From JBFWIW01 sp050253535 (lineage in GTDB: Bacteria; Bacillota; Clostridia; Oscillospirales; Oscillospiraceae), in the NCBI GenBank assembly GCA_050253535.1, contig JBFWIW010000005.1:3515-67514 (forward strand): 64,000 nucleotides of DNA, given 5' to 3'. The notes beneath the pieces are model-generated. The model saw only the letters and a list, made by a program, of their open reading frames with translations. It made no database searches and was not told the DNA's origin. A program made the translations under genes and the position numbers. Position 1 is the first letter of the stretch; every line of letters starts with the position of its first letter. This document shows positions 7,023 through 15,968 of the stretch, piece by piece.

Positions 7023-9358
7023 GCATGATGGTGAAATACAGGATTCACGAGGTCGCGAAGGACTTCAAGATGAATTCCAGGCAGATCTCGGATATCCTTG
7101 CGAAATATGCGACCGCACCCAAGAACCATATGCAGGTTCTTGAGGAGGCGGAGCTTGACCTGATCTTCGAATACCTCACCCAGAATAATCAGATATCCGA
7201 CATGGAGGGGATTTTTGCCCAGGCAAAGGCAGCGCCTGACCATAAAGCCGAACCCGTGAAGGCACCGCAGGCGGGTGGTATTCAGGAAGTCAAGACAACG
7301 GCGCATGGGGACACGCCGCTTGCACAGCAGGTCCCGGTACAGGCTCCCGCAAAGCAGGAAGCAAAACCCCACCAGCCGAAGATATTACCACAGAAGCGGA
7401 TTGTCGACACCTCCGGTGTTACCATAAATATCGCAAAATACGACGAGAGGCTCGATAATCTTGTGCCGGACCGCGCACAGAACATGAAACACGGTAAGGA
7501 GAAGTTTACCAAAAAACCAGTCAGAGGGCAGAGCGTTACCTTCAACGCGAAGCGCCGCCAGGAGGAACGCGACAAACTCCAGAAACTTCAGTTTGAGGTT
7601 GCTAAGAAAGCGCCCCTGCGTGTGCAGATTCCAGAAGAAATAGGCGTCGGCGAGCTGGCAATCAGGGTAAAAAAGACTGGTGCCGAAGTTGTGAAAAGGC
7701 TCATCAAACTTGGAGTCATGGCGTCTGTATCTGATGTCATAGACTACGATACCGCGGCGCTTGTCGCCATAGAGCTCGGATGCAAGGTCGAAAAAGAAGT
7801 TGTAGTCACAATAGAGGAAAAGCTCATCGATGACCATATCGATAACGATGAGGAGCTCGAGTCACGCGCGCCCGTTGTCGTCGTTATGGGGCACGTTGAC
7901 CACGGAAAAACGTCCCTGCTTGACAGGATACGTCGGGCAAACGTAGTCGCCGGTGAGGCGGGCGGCATAACGCAGCATATAGGGGCTTACAGGGTCGAAG
8001 TAAAAGGCAGTCCCATAACCTTTCTCGACACTCCGGGACACGAGGCGTTTACCTCCATGCGTGCCAGAGGCGCTATGGTTACCGATATAGCCATACTCAT
8101 CATCGCAGCGGATGACGGAATTATGCCGCAGACTGTGGAGTCCATAAACCACGCAAAGGCGGCGGAAATCCCGATAATCGTCGCTATCAACAAGATGGAT
8201 GTTCAGGGTGCAAATCCCGAGAAGATAAAACAGCAGCTGACCGAATACGAGCTCGTACCCGAGGAATGGGGCGGCGAAACTATAATATGTCCCATATCAG
8301 CGAAGACCGGAGATGGGATAGAGCAACTTCTTGAAATGGTTGCTTTAACGGCCGAAATGAAAGAGCTCCGCGCAAATCCCAACAGGGCTGCTAGGGGCAC
8401 AGTCATTGAGGCGAGGCTTGACAAGGGCCGCGGCCCGATAATGACCGTCTTAATCCAGAATGGTACGCTCAATCAGGGAGATATTATTATCGCCGGGACG
8501 GCCGTGGGGCGTGTGCGGATGATGACCAATGACAAAGGCGAGCGTGTTACAGAGGCGGGCCCATCCATACCGGTTGAGATTGCGGGAATGTCCGAGGTGC
8601 CGGGCGCCGGGGATACATTCAACGCCGTCGCGGATGAGAGAATGGCCAAAGAGCTGGCAGAGCAGAGGCGCGACGAGCAGAAAAATACAGGTGCCGGCAA
8701 CAGAAAGGTCACGCTCGAAGATCTGTTCGCCCAGATAAAAGAGGGCGAGCTGAAAGATTTGGATATCATAGTGAAGGCTGATGTTCAGGGTTCGGCAGAG
8801 GCAATAAAAACCTCCCTTGAAAAGCTCTCCAACGACGAAGTGCGTGTAAAAGTCATCCATTCCGGCGTTGGTGCGATAAGCGAATCTGACGTCATGCTCG
8901 CAGCGACATCCGGCGCAATAATTGTTGGATTCAACGTGAGGCCGGATAATGCAGCGCGCGACAGCGCCCAGCGCGCGAATGTCGACATACGCATGTACAG
9001 AGTCATCTATGACTGCATAAACGAGATAGAGGCCGCAATGAAGGGTCTGCTCGCGCCGAAATTCAAAGAGGCGGTTCTCGGCCACGCTGAGGTGCGCCAG
9101 GTTATAAAGGTCTCGCACATCGGAACGGTCTGCGGCTGCTATGTGCTGGATGGCAAGATTATGCGTGGCAGCAAGGTGCGCGTTGTGCGCGACGGTATTG
9201 TTGTACACGAAGGTGATCTCTCCTCACTGCGGCGCTTCAAGGACGATGTAAAGGAAGTACAGCAGGGTTACGAGTGCGGTATTTCCATTGAAAAATTCAG
9301 TGATATTAAAGAGAGGGACGTCATCGAGGCGTTCATTATGGAACAGATTCAGGCTTAA
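7019..9358 (+). CDS. infB: translation initiation factor IF-2
   Basis: A 779-residue GTPase that brings initiator fMet-tRNA to the ribosome. An N-terminal IF2_N helical segment and a low-complexity Ala/Pro/Lys linker precede the G domain: GHVDHGKTS (about 291-299), [12 protein letters not shown] and SAKTGDG are all intact. Domains II to IV follow, with the fMet-tRNA-binding C2 domain at the end. ATG at 7019 (AGGAGG upstream) overlaps the ylxQ stop as ATGA. Length is normal for Clostridia. Confidence 0.97.
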   Translation: MSMMVKYRIHEVAKDFKMNSRQISDILAKYATAPKNHMQVLEEAELDLIFEYLTQNNQISDMEGIFAQAKAAPDHKAEPVKAPQAGGIQEVKTTAHGDTPLAQQVPVQAPAKQEAKPHQPKILPQKRIVDTSGVTINIAKYDERLDNLVPDRAQNMKHGKEKFTKKPVRGQSVTFNAKRRQEERDKLQKLQFEVAKKAPLRVQIPEEIGVGELAIRVKKTGAEVVKRLIKLGVMASVSDVIDYDTAALVAIELGCKVEKEVVVTIEEKLIDDHIDNDEELESRAPVVVVMGHVDHGKTSLLDRIRRANVVAGEAGGITQHIGAYRVEVKGSPITFLDTPGHEAFTSMRARGAMVTDIAILIIAADDGIMPQTVESINHAKAAEIPIIVAINKMDVQGANPEKIKQQLTEYELVPEEWGGETIICPISAKTGDGIEQLLEMVALTAEMKELRANPNRAARGTVIEARLDKGRGPIMTVLIQNGTLNQGDIIIAGTAVGRVRMMTNDKGERVTEAGPSIPVEIAGMSEVPGAGDTFNAVADERMAKELAEQRRDEQKNTGAGNRKVTLEDLFAQIKEGELKDLDIIVKADVQGSAEAIKTSLEKLSNDEVRVKVIHSGVGAISESDVMLAATSGAIIVGFNVRPDNAARDSAQRANVDIRMYRVIYDCINEIEAAMKGLLAPKFKEAVLGHAEVRQVIKVSHIGTVCGCYVLDGKIMRGSKVRVVRDGIVVHEGDLSSLRRFKDDVKEVQQGYECGISIEKFSDIKERDVIEAFIMEQIQA

Positions 9359-9385
9359 GTCCCTCAAAAATACCCATCTAAACGA

Positions 9386-9408
9386 CGGGTGGGCCGGGGG
9401 CCCGCCCG
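9386..9408 (+). other. GC-rich hairpin between infB and rbfA
   Basis: CGGGTGGGCC and GGCCCGCCCG form a 10-bp stem (one G-U) with a 3-nt loop, 27 bases after the infB stop. There is no T-run, so it is more likely an mRNA processing or stability element than a terminator. Confidence 0.5.
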
Positions 9409-9433
9409 CTTGATCTGTAGAGAGGTAAAAGAC

Positions 9434-9787
9434 ATGGCCAACAATAAGATACAACGGATAAACGAGGATATTCAGGTGTCACTCGCGGGACTCATTCGTG
9501 AAATTAAGGACCCAAGAGTCCGGCAGGGTATGATAAGCATAACTTCTGTCGATACGACGGGTGACCTGCGTTACTGTAAGGTATATCTCAGCGTTTTTGG
9601 TCTCCAGTCCGAGAAGGAGTTTCTGAAAGGACTTAAATCTTCTTCCGGCTGGCTGCGGCATGAGCTCGCTGCATCGGTAAAGCTCAGAAACGTGCCGGAA
9701 CTTATTTTTGAACTCGATAAGTCCATTGAGCACGGGGCTCACATAAATCAGATACTTTCCGATCTCAAAAGGCCGGAGGACGAGTGA
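9434..9787 (+). CDS. rbfA: 30S ribosome-binding factor RbfA
   Basis: A 117-residue KH-fold protein for late 16S rRNA 5'-end maturation. Visible family pattern: INEDIQVSLAGLIREIKDPRV at the N terminus, VTVYLSV-like strand (CKVYLSVFG), and ending with IDKSIEHGAHI-like sequence. Start at ATG 9434 behind AGAGGT. It lies in the normal place between infB and nrnA. Confidence 0.95.
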   Translation: MANNKIQRINEDIQVSLAGLIREIKDPRVRQGMISITSVDTTGDLRYCKVYLSVFGLQSEKEFLKGLKSSSGWLRHELAASVKLRNVPELIFELDKSIEHGAHINQILSDLKRPEDE

Positions 9788-9788
9788 T

Positions 9789-10742
9789 ATGAAGATTTCT
9801 TTGAAAGATACTGCCGCCTGGCTGGCAGCAGCGGACAGGTTTCTGATAATAACGCACCGCAGACCGGACGGGGACACCCTTTGTTCAGCCTCAGCTCTGG
9901 CCCGGGGCCTTAAAAAGCTCGGAAAGACGGTCTGGCTTTACAGAAATCCGGAGGCAACCGAAAAATACACCTCGATGATGGGGAATCTATTCGCACCGGA
10001 AGGATACGATTTTGAGCACATTATCTCTGTCGACACAGCCAGCGCCGAACAATATCCAAACGGTGCGGAGGACATGCCTGAAAAGACAGTGCTATGTATA
10101 GATCACCACATTTCGAACACGGGATATGCCGAGCGCACCTGTCTTGTTCCCGAGTACGCGGCCTGCGGGGAGATAGTATACGACATTCTCATGGCGCTTT
10201 CAGATGGTATAGACGCGGAGACAGCAAAGTACCTGTACATCGCCGTGTCCACCGACACAGGATGCTTTGCATACGCCAACACGACTGCAAATACACTGCG
10301 CTGTGCCGCGAGCCTTATTGATGCGGGTGCGCCGAATGCCGACCTGAACAAGACTTTTTTCAGGACAAAGGCAAAGAGCCGCCTGATTCTTGAGGGGATG
10401 CTTATTAACGGAATTACGTTCGAGTTCGGCGGAAAGGTGGCCTTCGCCATAGTTACACAGAAGATGATAAAGGATTCCGGTGCCGCAGAGGAGGCCATGG
10501 ATGACATAGCCGCCATCCCCGGACAGATTGAGGGTGTGCTGGCGGGAATCACTATTAAGGAACTTCCGGACAGGCAGTGCAGGATATCCGTTCGCACAAT
10601 GCCGGATCTCAACGCAAACGCGCTCTGTTCCTATTTCGATGGAGGCGGACACGTCTTGGCCTCGGGCTGCGGGATAAACGCGACGGCTCCGGAGGCAAAA
10701 GAGAGGCTTATTATGGCAATGCGGGAAATCTGGGGGCTTTAA
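9789..10742 (+). CDS. nrnA: DHH-family phosphoesterase (oligoribonuclease/pAp phosphatase NrnA)
   Basis: A 317-residue cytoplasmic enzyme that degrades short oligoribonucleotides and 3'-phosphoadenosine 5'-phosphate in the B. subtilis homologue. The N-terminal DHH domain shows HRRPDGDTLCS (about 22-32), SVDTA (DHH motif II) and IDHHISN (about 104-110). The DHHA1 domain has the substrate-binding FDGGGHVLASG near the C terminus. Starts 1 base after rbfA and ends 4 bases before truB, so it is tightly coupled. Confidence 0.93.
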   Translation: MKISLKDTAAWLAAADRFLIITHRRPDGDTLCSASALARGLKKLGKTVWLYRNPEATEKYTSMMGNLFAPEGYDFEHIISVDTASAEQYPNGAEDMPEKTVLCIDHHISNTGYAERTCLVPEYAACGEIVYDILMALSDGIDAETAKYLYIAVSTDTGCFAYANTTANTLRCAASLIDAGAPNADLNKTFFRTKAKSRLILEGMLINGITFEFGGKVAFAIVTQKMIKDSGAAEEAMDDIAAIPGQIEGVLAGITIKELPDRQCRISVRTMPDLNANALCSYFDGGGHVLASGCGINATAPEAKERLIMAMREIWGL

Positions 10743-10746
10743 GCCT

Positions 10747-11616
10747 GTGAACGGTATAATAGTAATAGACAAGCCCGAGGGCTGGACGTCACATGATGTC
10801 GTCGGAAAGCTCCGCGGGCTTTTGCGTGAGAGACGCATTGGGCACGGAGGGACGCTGGACCCGTTGGCGACGGGTGTACTGCCGGTTTTCGTGGGCAGGG
10901 CAACGCGCGCCGCGGAGTTTTGCGCGTCGGCCGAAAAGGAGTATATCGCGGGTTTTCGTCCGGGACTCGTCACGGATACTCAGGATACGACCGGGACGGT
11001 TATCTCCGAGATAAAAATTGGTTTGACAAGGGAAGTCCTTGAAGCGGTGCTTCCTCTTTTCAGGGGAGCGCAGAAACAGATACCGCCGATGTATTCGGCG
11101 GTAAAAATAGACGGTAAAAAGCTCTATTCGATAGCCAGAAAGGGCGGTGAGGTTGAGCGCGCACCGCGCGATATTGAGATTAAAAAGCTTGATATCATAG
11201 GCCAGGAGGGTGGAGATTATTTGCTGGATGTTGTTTGCTCCAAAGGGACTTATATCAGAACGCTCTGCCACGATATAGGAGCGCGTCTGGGCTGCGGCGG
11301 TGCTATGTCTTCACTCAGAAGGGTCAGGGCAGGCTTGTTTTCACTCTCGGATGCCGTTTCTCTGTGCGAGGTGCAAAAAGCCTCGGAAGAGGGGCGGGCC
11401 GACCTGCTTCTAAAACCTGTGGATACGCTTTTTCTGGAATGTCCGGCGCTCCACATCGGCCCTGAAGAGGAGAAAAAATGCCGCTGCGGCGCGCCGTTTG
11501 ACGCAATAGCCGAAGACGGCAGATACAGGGTATACGGAGCGGACGGCAGATTTCTTATGCTTGGCGATGTCTCCCAAAAAACGGTCAAGACCGTTAAAAG
11601 CTTTTTTGAAGTGTGA
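10747..11616 (+). CDS. truB: tRNA pseudouridine(55) synthase TruB
   Basis: A 289-residue enzyme that converts U55 of the tRNA T-loop to pseudouridine. The catalytic Asp is in GHGGTLDPLATGVL (about residues 35-48); the N-terminal IDKPEGWTSHDVV and the later GTYIRTLCHDIG are family hallmarks. It uses a GTG start 4 bases after nrnA. A C-terminal PUA-like extension is present. Confidence 0.96.
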   Translation: MNGIIVIDKPEGWTSHDVVGKLRGLLRERRIGHGGTLDPLATGVLPVFVGRATRAAEFCASAEKEYIAGFRPGLVTDTQDTTGTVISEIKIGLTREVLEAVLPLFRGAQKQIPPMYSAVKIDGKKLYSIARKGGEVERAPRDIEIKKLDIIGQEGGDYLLDVVCSKGTYIRTLCHDIGARLGCGGAMSSLRRVRAGLFSLSDAVSLCEVQKASEEGRADLLLKPVDTLFLECPALHIGPEEEKKCRCGAPFDAIAEDGRYRVYGADGRFLMLGDVSQKTVKTVKSFFEV

Positions 11617-11627
11617 GCTGATTCTTT

Positions 11628-12533
11628 ATGAGAAATATAAAGGGGCGCGTAATTGCGCTGGGTTTTTTTGACGGAGTGCACCTTGGCCACAGGGCCCTCA
11701 TTGAAAAAACGATTGAAAGAGCGGCTGAGCGCGGGATCACCCCTTCTGTCATCTCGTTTGATGCGCACCCGTCGAGCATGACGGGAGATAAACCTGTTCC
11801 TCTTATAAATTCGTCCATAGACAGAGCGGACATGTTTCGACGCTATTTCGGTATCGAGGACACAATATTCCTGCACTTCGACAGGGATCTCATGAGTATG
11901 GAGTGGTATAGCTTCGTTGATTGGCTGACAGAAGGCTTTGGGGCGAGACACCTTGTCGCGGGTTATGATTTTCGTTTTGGTTTCCACGGCGCCGGTGATT
12001 CGGAAAGGCTCGTGAAAAAGTGCGCTCAGCTCGGTATCGGATGCGACATCGTACCCAAAGTCACGCTTGGAGGCATAACGATAAGCTCGACTTACATAAG
12101 AGAGCTTCTCACATCAGGCAGGGTCGAAGAGGCCAACCGATTTATGGGACACCCGCACACGCTTACAGATACGGTCCGCCACGGCTTTAGGCTGGGCAGC
12201 GCTCTCGGAATACCTACCATCAACATGCAGTTCGGAGAAGGGATACTACAGCCGGCCCGTGGGGTCTACGCGACAAAGGTCTATCTGGAGAATGGCGGCA
12301 TATATACAGCAGTCACCAACATAGGCGTGAGGCCGACGGTATCCGGCGGGAACACCGTTTCCGTCGAGAGTCATATTCTCGACTATTCCGGGAACCTCTA
12401 TGGCAGACGCGTTCGGCTGGAGTTTTTCAAGTATCTGCGGCCCGAGGTCAAATTTGCCGATGTGACCGCACTCCGAACTCAGGTGGAAAAGGATGAAAAC
12501 GCGGCGCGGGAATTTTTTGAGTCAATTAAATAA
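11628..12533 (+). CDS. ribF: bifunctional riboflavin kinase/FAD synthetase
   Basis: A 301-residue enzyme making FMN and then FAD. The N-terminal adenylyltransferase domain has ALGFFDGVHLGHRAL (about 9-23) and the ISSTYIRELL motif near 150; the C-terminal flavokinase domain has GIPTINM-like and RPTVSGG sequences. It is the last gene of the rimP operon and is followed 3 bases later by the stem of a strong terminator. Supplies flavin cofactors, for example for the FMN-containing HydB and PyrK encoded in this window. Confidence 0.95.
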   Translation: MRNIKGRVIALGFFDGVHLGHRALIEKTIERAAERGITPSVISFDAHPSSMTGDKPVPLINSSIDRADMFRRYFGIEDTIFLHFDRDLMSMEWYSFVDWLTEGFGARHLVAGYDFRFGFHGAGDSERLVKKCAQLGIGCDIVPKVTLGGITISSTYIRELLTSGRVEEANRFMGHPHTLTDTVRHGFRLGSALGIPTINMQFGEGILQPARGVYATKVYLENGGIYTAVTNIGVRPTVSGGNTVSVESHILDYSGNLYGRRVRLEFFKYLRPEVKFADVTALRTQVEKDENAAREFFESIK

Positions 12534-12536
12534 TTA

Positions 12537-12562
12537 AAGCGGCCGGATTTGTCCGGCCGCTT
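12537..12562. terminator. bidirectional terminator between ribF and the PHP gene
   Basis: AAGCGGCCGGA and TCCGGCCGCTT form a perfect 11-bp stem with a TTTG loop; TTCTTATAT follows on the plus strand and T-rich sequence on the minus strand. It serves two convergent transcripts. Confidence 0.8.
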
Positions 12563-12568
12563 CTTATA

Positions 12569-13252
12569 TCAGGAACAAATATATTTTGCCAGACTACAGA
12601 AATCCGGCGACTCCAACGGGAGGGGGAAACCACCCTCGGGTATATCGCTCATTCTGTGCGCGTCGGAGGCCTTTATTATTTTCAGCCCTTGGGGAAGCCC
12701 GTCCGGAATTTTGTGACGGATCTCCGCCGCCTTGACTTTAAGCTCCTCCGGCCATGAGCCGAGCACCGCGAAAAGGCCGTTTGCATCCCTGTCGACATGG
12801 GCGGGATAACATATACCGCCGTACTCCCCGACTATCTGCGGCAGGTCAATTATGGAAAATCCGCAGCCGGTGATTAAAAGCTTGGCTTCCTCATCCGTCT
12901 TGCCGTCAGGGTGCATGATAATCTGATTTCCGAAAATCTCCCTGCGGTTCGGGATATAGGGAATACTCTCGTAAAGCCGGCTGTCAAAGGACATGGCCGA
13001 ATCAAGGCCCGGGAACAGGCAAACACAGTGGATATCCTCCGCTGTTGTCACCTCGGCGCCCGGAATGAAGCCAATACCGTATTCCTCCGCTGCCGCGGCT
13101 GCGGCCGGACAGTTTTTCACTGAGTTGTGGTCGGTGAGCGCTATTAGGTCCATACCGCAGAGTTTTGCCATACCGACAAGATCAAAAGGCGTCATTTCGT
13201 CGTCACCGCAGGGCGACAGACACGAGTGCATGTGCAGGTCGGTCGATATCAT
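12569..13252 (-). CDS. PHP-domain metal-dependent phosphoesterase
   Basis: A 227-residue protein with the PHP metal-ligand motifs: DLHMHS (about 4-9), LTDHNS (39-44), a Glu in GAEVT, and DAHR near the C terminus. PHP proteins hydrolyse phosphate esters using two or three metal ions; the substrate is unknown. Its start overlaps the stop of the DRTGG gene as ATGA, making it the last gene of the minus arm of the redox cluster. That coupling suggests a role with the H-cluster-like and DRTGG proteins, for instance removing a phosphate, but this is inference. Confidence 0.85.
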   Translation of the reverse strand: MISTDLHMHSCLSPCGDDEMTPFDLVGMAKLCGMDLIALTDHNSVKNCPAAAAAAEEYGIGFIPGAEVTTAEDIHCVCLFPGLDSAMSFDSRLYESIPYIPNRREIFGNQIIMHPDGKTDEEAKLLITGCGFSIIDLPQIVGEYGGICYPAHVDRDANGLFAVLGSWPEELKVKAAEIRHKIPDGLPQGLKIIKASDAHRMSDIPEGGFPLPLESPDFCSLAKYICS

Positions 13253-13563
13253 AAGGACGAACCTATCCGGACCGCCGTCTCATATATCGGTTTGTCACTC
13301 CGGAGAAGCGTTATCCTTCCCTTAGCGGCCTCGATTGCGGCCTGGTCAAAGGAATAGCCCTCCGCTATGACGACGCAGGATACGTCGGCGAGCGTCGCCA
13401 CGGCGACGACGTTCGCGTTGCCGATTACAGTGACCCACGCGGCATCCTGCGGCGCCCTCGCCATCGCAACCGAAAGAAGGTCGCAGCAAAACACGGCCTC
13501 GACTTTCCGGTCCGCTTCGAGTACTACGGGCTTAAATATTTCAGATATATCATGGACGGTCAT
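13249..13563 (-). CDS. DRTGG-like domain protein (distal copy)
   Basis: A 104-residue single-domain protein that appears related to the DRTGG fold (segment DAAWVTVIGNANVVAVATLADVSCVVI). DRTGG domains occur next to CBS domains and in phosphotransacetylase-like proteins and may bind a ligand or nucleotide; the function is not established. I use the ATG at 13563 with GAGAGGG upstream, within the last codons of the H-cluster-like gene. A clearer DRTGG relative is encoded at 15389-15739, so the cluster has two copies flanking the hydrogenase-like gene. Confidence 0.7.
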   Translation of the reverse strand: MTVHDISEIFKPVVLEADRKVEAVFCCDLLSVAMARAPQDAAWVTVIGNANVVAVATLADVSCVVIAEGYSFDQAAIEAAKGRITLLRSDKPIYETAVRIGSSL

Positions 13564-13576
13564 ACTGATTACCCTC

Positions 13577-14908
13577 TCAAGAATTATTATTTTCCGGGTT
13601 ATCCTCATTATTTTCCGTGTTATCCTGTTTGTTTTCAGCGCTGTCCTCCCCGGATTTGCTGCTTAAAAGCTTCTGCAGCTTTTCGCGCATGAGGAATATG
13701 CACTGCTCCTCTGTGGCCCAACCGCCGACGATGTCCTCAGCGAGTGCGCGGCATGAAGGTGCACCGCATGCGCCGCAGTCCATCCCGTTGAAGCTCTCCT
13801 CAAGCTCTTTGATGCGGTTCAGTTTGTCCATCGCTGTAGCGACGTCGGAATCGAGCTGCAAAACAGGGTCATACTCAACTGTGTCGTCCCAGCGAAGCTC
13901 TTCGATGGGAATGTCCTCCGGCGGCATGACGGGTGTCATGGCGCTCATAAGACGGTTTAGGCGCGCACGCGCGATGAACGGGTTCTCGACGGTGAGTACA
14001 CCGCCGACGCAGCCGCCGATGCAGGCGTTGAGTTCGATAAATTCGACCCTTGTGAGCTTTTCGTCCTCAAGTGCCTCAAGGATGTGGATGACGTTTTCCA
14101 TCCCGTCCGCCGCGAGGTAATTCGGTTCTTTCGAGCCGGTACACTCTCCTCCGGAAACAGCCCAGCCGACTCCGACGGTGCCTGAACGGGCGAGATTCTC
14201 GGGCTCCTTCACGGTTTTTATCGCGTTTAAAAGCTTTGGATATACTTCGGAAATGGAGATAATTGCGTCTACAGCGCTCTCTTTAGTGCCGAGGGGTACC
14301 TTCATACTGGTCGCCTTTGCGGGGCACGGCGATATAAAGATACATCCTATGCGCTCGGGCGGAAGCCCGGTTTTTTTGACAGCGAGCCTTTTTGCCCAGC
14401 GTGCGGCGACCTCCATCGGCGGGTGATATTTCAGAAGATGGGGGAGAAGAGAGGGGAAACGTACGCGGATAATGCGCAGTACTGCCGGACAGGCTGTGCT
14501 GATGACCGGCATAGGGAGCTTTTTTTCTGCCATGTCCCGCCGAGTTGCCTCTGAAACAGCCTCCGCTGCGACAGAGACCTCGAACACGTCGTCGAAACCA
14601 ATTCTTTTAAGTGCGGTGAGAAGTACGTTGCGGTCAGTTAAGTGCTTGAACTGGCCATATAGCGTAGGCGCCGGGAGTGCCACCGTATAGTCATAATTTT
14701 TGAGTACATCGAATGTATCGACAACAGCCTTTTTGGCGTGGTTAGGACATACGCGTATGCATTCCCCGCAGTCGATACAGCGCTCCTTTATTATTTTTGC
14801 CTTCTTGTCCCGGACACGGATGGCTTCCATTGGGCACCGCTTAACACAGGTGGTGCAGCCCTTGCAGAGTTCACTGTCCAGTGTGACGGAATGAGCAAAT
14901 TTTTCCAA
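13577..14908 (-). CDS. [FeFe]-hydrogenase-like iron-sulfur protein (sensory HydS/group D-like)
   Basis: A 443-residue protein. Two ferredoxin-type 4Fe-4S motifs come first (C15-C18-C21-C25 and C44-C47-C50-C54), then a hydrogenase large-subunit-like domain, then a C-terminal 4Fe-4S module (C378, C381, C386, C403; the DCGACGAPSC type). Ligands expected for the H-cluster are present: STACP (C140), SPCPAK (C195) and NACIGGC (C296, C300). The second cysteine of the L1 motif TSCCP, used for proton transfer in catalytic enzymes, is replaced here. This points to a sensory or non-catalytic relative rather than a working hydrogenase. It lies among signalling-type genes, which supports that reading. Confidence 0.82.
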   Translation of the reverse strand: MEKFAHSVTLDSELCKGCTTCVKRCPMEAIRVRDKKAKIIKERCIDCGECIRVCPNHAKKAVVDTFDVLKNYDYTVALPAPTLYGQFKHLTDRNVLLTALKRIGFDDVFEVSVAAEAVSEATRRDMAEKKLPMPVISTACPAVLRIIRVRFPSLLPHLLKYHPPMEVAARWAKRLAVKKTGLPPERIGCIFISPCPAKATSMKVPLGTKESAVDAIISISEVYPKLLNAIKTVKEPENLARSGTVGVGWAVSGGECTGSKEPNYLAADGMENVIHILEALEDEKLTRVEFIELNACIGGCVGGVLTVENPFIARARLNRLMSAMTPVMPPEDIPIEELRWDDTVEYDPVLQLDSDVATAMDKLNRIKELEESFNGMDCGACGAPSCRALAEDIVGGWATEEQCIFLMREKLQKLLSSKSGEDSAENKQDNTENNEDNPENNNS

Positions 14909-14969
14909 AGCAATATCCTTTCCGATACCGATTAACCACTTTAACCATTAATAGGCGCCAATAGCGCGG

Positions 14970-15389
14970 TTAGACGGCGACCTTCATTGTAACGGTCGTT
15001 CCGACTCCAAGAGTCGTTTTAATATCGAGCGAATCGGTATACTTCTTTATATTGGGAAGTCCCATGCCGGCTCCGAATCCAAGGTCGCGCACGGTCTCGG
15101 ACGCGGTCGAGTACCCCTCCTGCATGGCAAGATCAATGTTGGGGATGCCGGGCCCCACGTCGGCAAATTCCACCGTAATTTCCTCCGGGGTTATATAAGC
15201 GGTTATCTTTCCGCCGTTTGCATGGATAACCATGTTAATCTCAGCTTCGTACATCGCAATGGCGACGCGCCTCACGACCACAGGTGAGAATCCCAAATCC
15301 TTGAGTGTCTTCTTCACGATGCCGGAAGCCTCACCGGCGTGAGAAAAATCGTCTGCCGATACAGTAAACTGTAGGGTAAGCGGCTGCAT
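14970..15389 (-). CDS. RsbW/RsbT-like GHKL ATPase (serine kinase family)
   Basis: A 139-residue GHKL-fold protein: the N-box region reads YEAEINMVIHANGG, the G1 box DVGPGIPNIDLAM and the G2 box GFGAGMGLPNIKK. These are as in anti-sigma factor serine/threonine kinases of the RsbW/SpoIIAB/RsbT type. The expected role is phosphorylating or sequestering a partner; the DRTGG proteins or the H-cluster-like protein next to it are candidates. It overlaps the DRTGG gene upstream by 1 base and lies 61 bp upstream of the hydrogenase-like gene. Confidence 0.82.
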   Translation of the reverse strand: MQPLTLQFTVSADDFSHAGEASGIVKKTLKDLGFSPVVVRRVAIAMYEAEINMVIHANGGKITAYITPEEITVEFADVGPGIPNIDLAMQEGYSTASETVRDLGFGAGMGLPNIKKYTDSLDIKTTLGVGTTVTMKVAV

Positions 15390-15739
15390 TATCTGCCGCC
15401 TCCGTTATGTAAGCCGGAGTTGTACAGCAGCCCGCAGGATGAAAACATCTTGTGGTGGGTTGACATAAGCGTCAGGCCGCGCTCTCTCGCGAGTTCAATC
15501 ATCGAATCTGTCGGCTGCTTACCACGGACGAGGACCACACACGCAATATCCATCATTTCGGCTGTACGTATAACCTGCGGGTTAACAAGACCGGTGAGAA
15601 GAACGGCCTGATCCTTTATATATGCCAGAACGTCGCTCATAAGGTCACAGCCGCATGCGGAATGAACCTCACGGTCAAACTGTTCTTCGCCGCAGTATAT
15701 CTTTGCGTCGAGAACAGCGGCAATTTCAGAAATCTTCAT
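15389..15739 (-). CDS. DRTGG-domain protein (proximal copy)
   Basis: A 116-residue single DRTGG-like domain, first gene of the minus arm (MKISEIAAVLDAKIYCG start; hydrophobic beta strands around AVLLTGLVNPQVIRTA and IACVVLVRGKQP). A cysteine pair (CGCD) and a C-terminal His/Cys segment (THHKMFSSCGLLY) could be redox- or metal-sensitive. GGAGG lies upstream of the ATG. Function unknown; the clustered kinase-like gene overlaps its stop codon. Confidence 0.75.
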   Translation of the reverse strand: MKISEIAAVLDAKIYCGEEQFDREVHSACGCDLMSDVLAYIKDQAVLLTGLVNPQVIRTAEMMDIACVVLVRGKQPTDSMIELARERGLTLMSTHHKMFSSCGLLYNSGLHNGGGR

Positions 15740-15793
15740 ATAAATTTCCTCCGTAATGTATAGAGATATGCGAATAACTCATCTGATAAATCT

Positions 15794-15822
15794 AATATAT
15801 CAAAAACTTCAAACCAAAACAA
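15794..15822 (-). promoter_or_regulatory. promoter of the minus arm of the redox cluster
   Basis: Minus strand: TTGTTT (817-822 of the 15 kb block), 17-nt spacer, TATATT with an extended TGA just upstream (15794-15799). It gives a leader of roughly 50 nt before the first DRTGG gene. Confidence 0.5.
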
Positions 15823-15840
15823 CTTAAAAAATCACCAATT

Positions 15841-15887
15841 AAAAACATTTTTAATTTATAAACAGCTCAAACCCTAAAAATGTTTTT
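15841..15887. promoter_or_regulatory. 13-bp inverted repeat between divergent redox transcripts
   Basis: AAAAACATTTTTA (15841-15853) and TAAAAATGTTTTT (15875-15887) are exact reverse complements separated by 21 bases. The repeat lies in the shared control region, not after a gene, so an operator is more likely than a terminator. Regulator unknown. Confidence 0.5.
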
Positions 15888-15905
15888 TTGTTTTTATTTG
15901 TTTTA

Positions 15906-15935
15906 TGTACAATTATATAACACATATGTTATAAT
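15906..15935 (+). promoter_or_regulatory. promoter of the plus arm with palindrome on the -10 box
   Basis: TATAAT at 15930-15935 with a weak TGTACA -35 at 18-nt spacing (15906-15911). The palindrome TATAACA-CATA-TGTTATA (15916-15933, 7-bp arms) overlaps the -10 box, a good repressor position. Confidence 0.5.
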
Positions 15936-15968
15936 GCTTTCGGTAAACACAGACGGGGGGATGCGTAT

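Noticed and set aside
8450..9208. Long open frame on the strand opposite infB
   Set aside because: It lies wholly within infB, has no ribosome binding site and its translation shows no family features; high-GC third positions create such shadows.
9359..9433. Extension of rbfA upstream to 9389
   Set aside because: It would translate the GC-rich hairpin; ATG 9434 has a good ribosome binding site and the expected N terminus.
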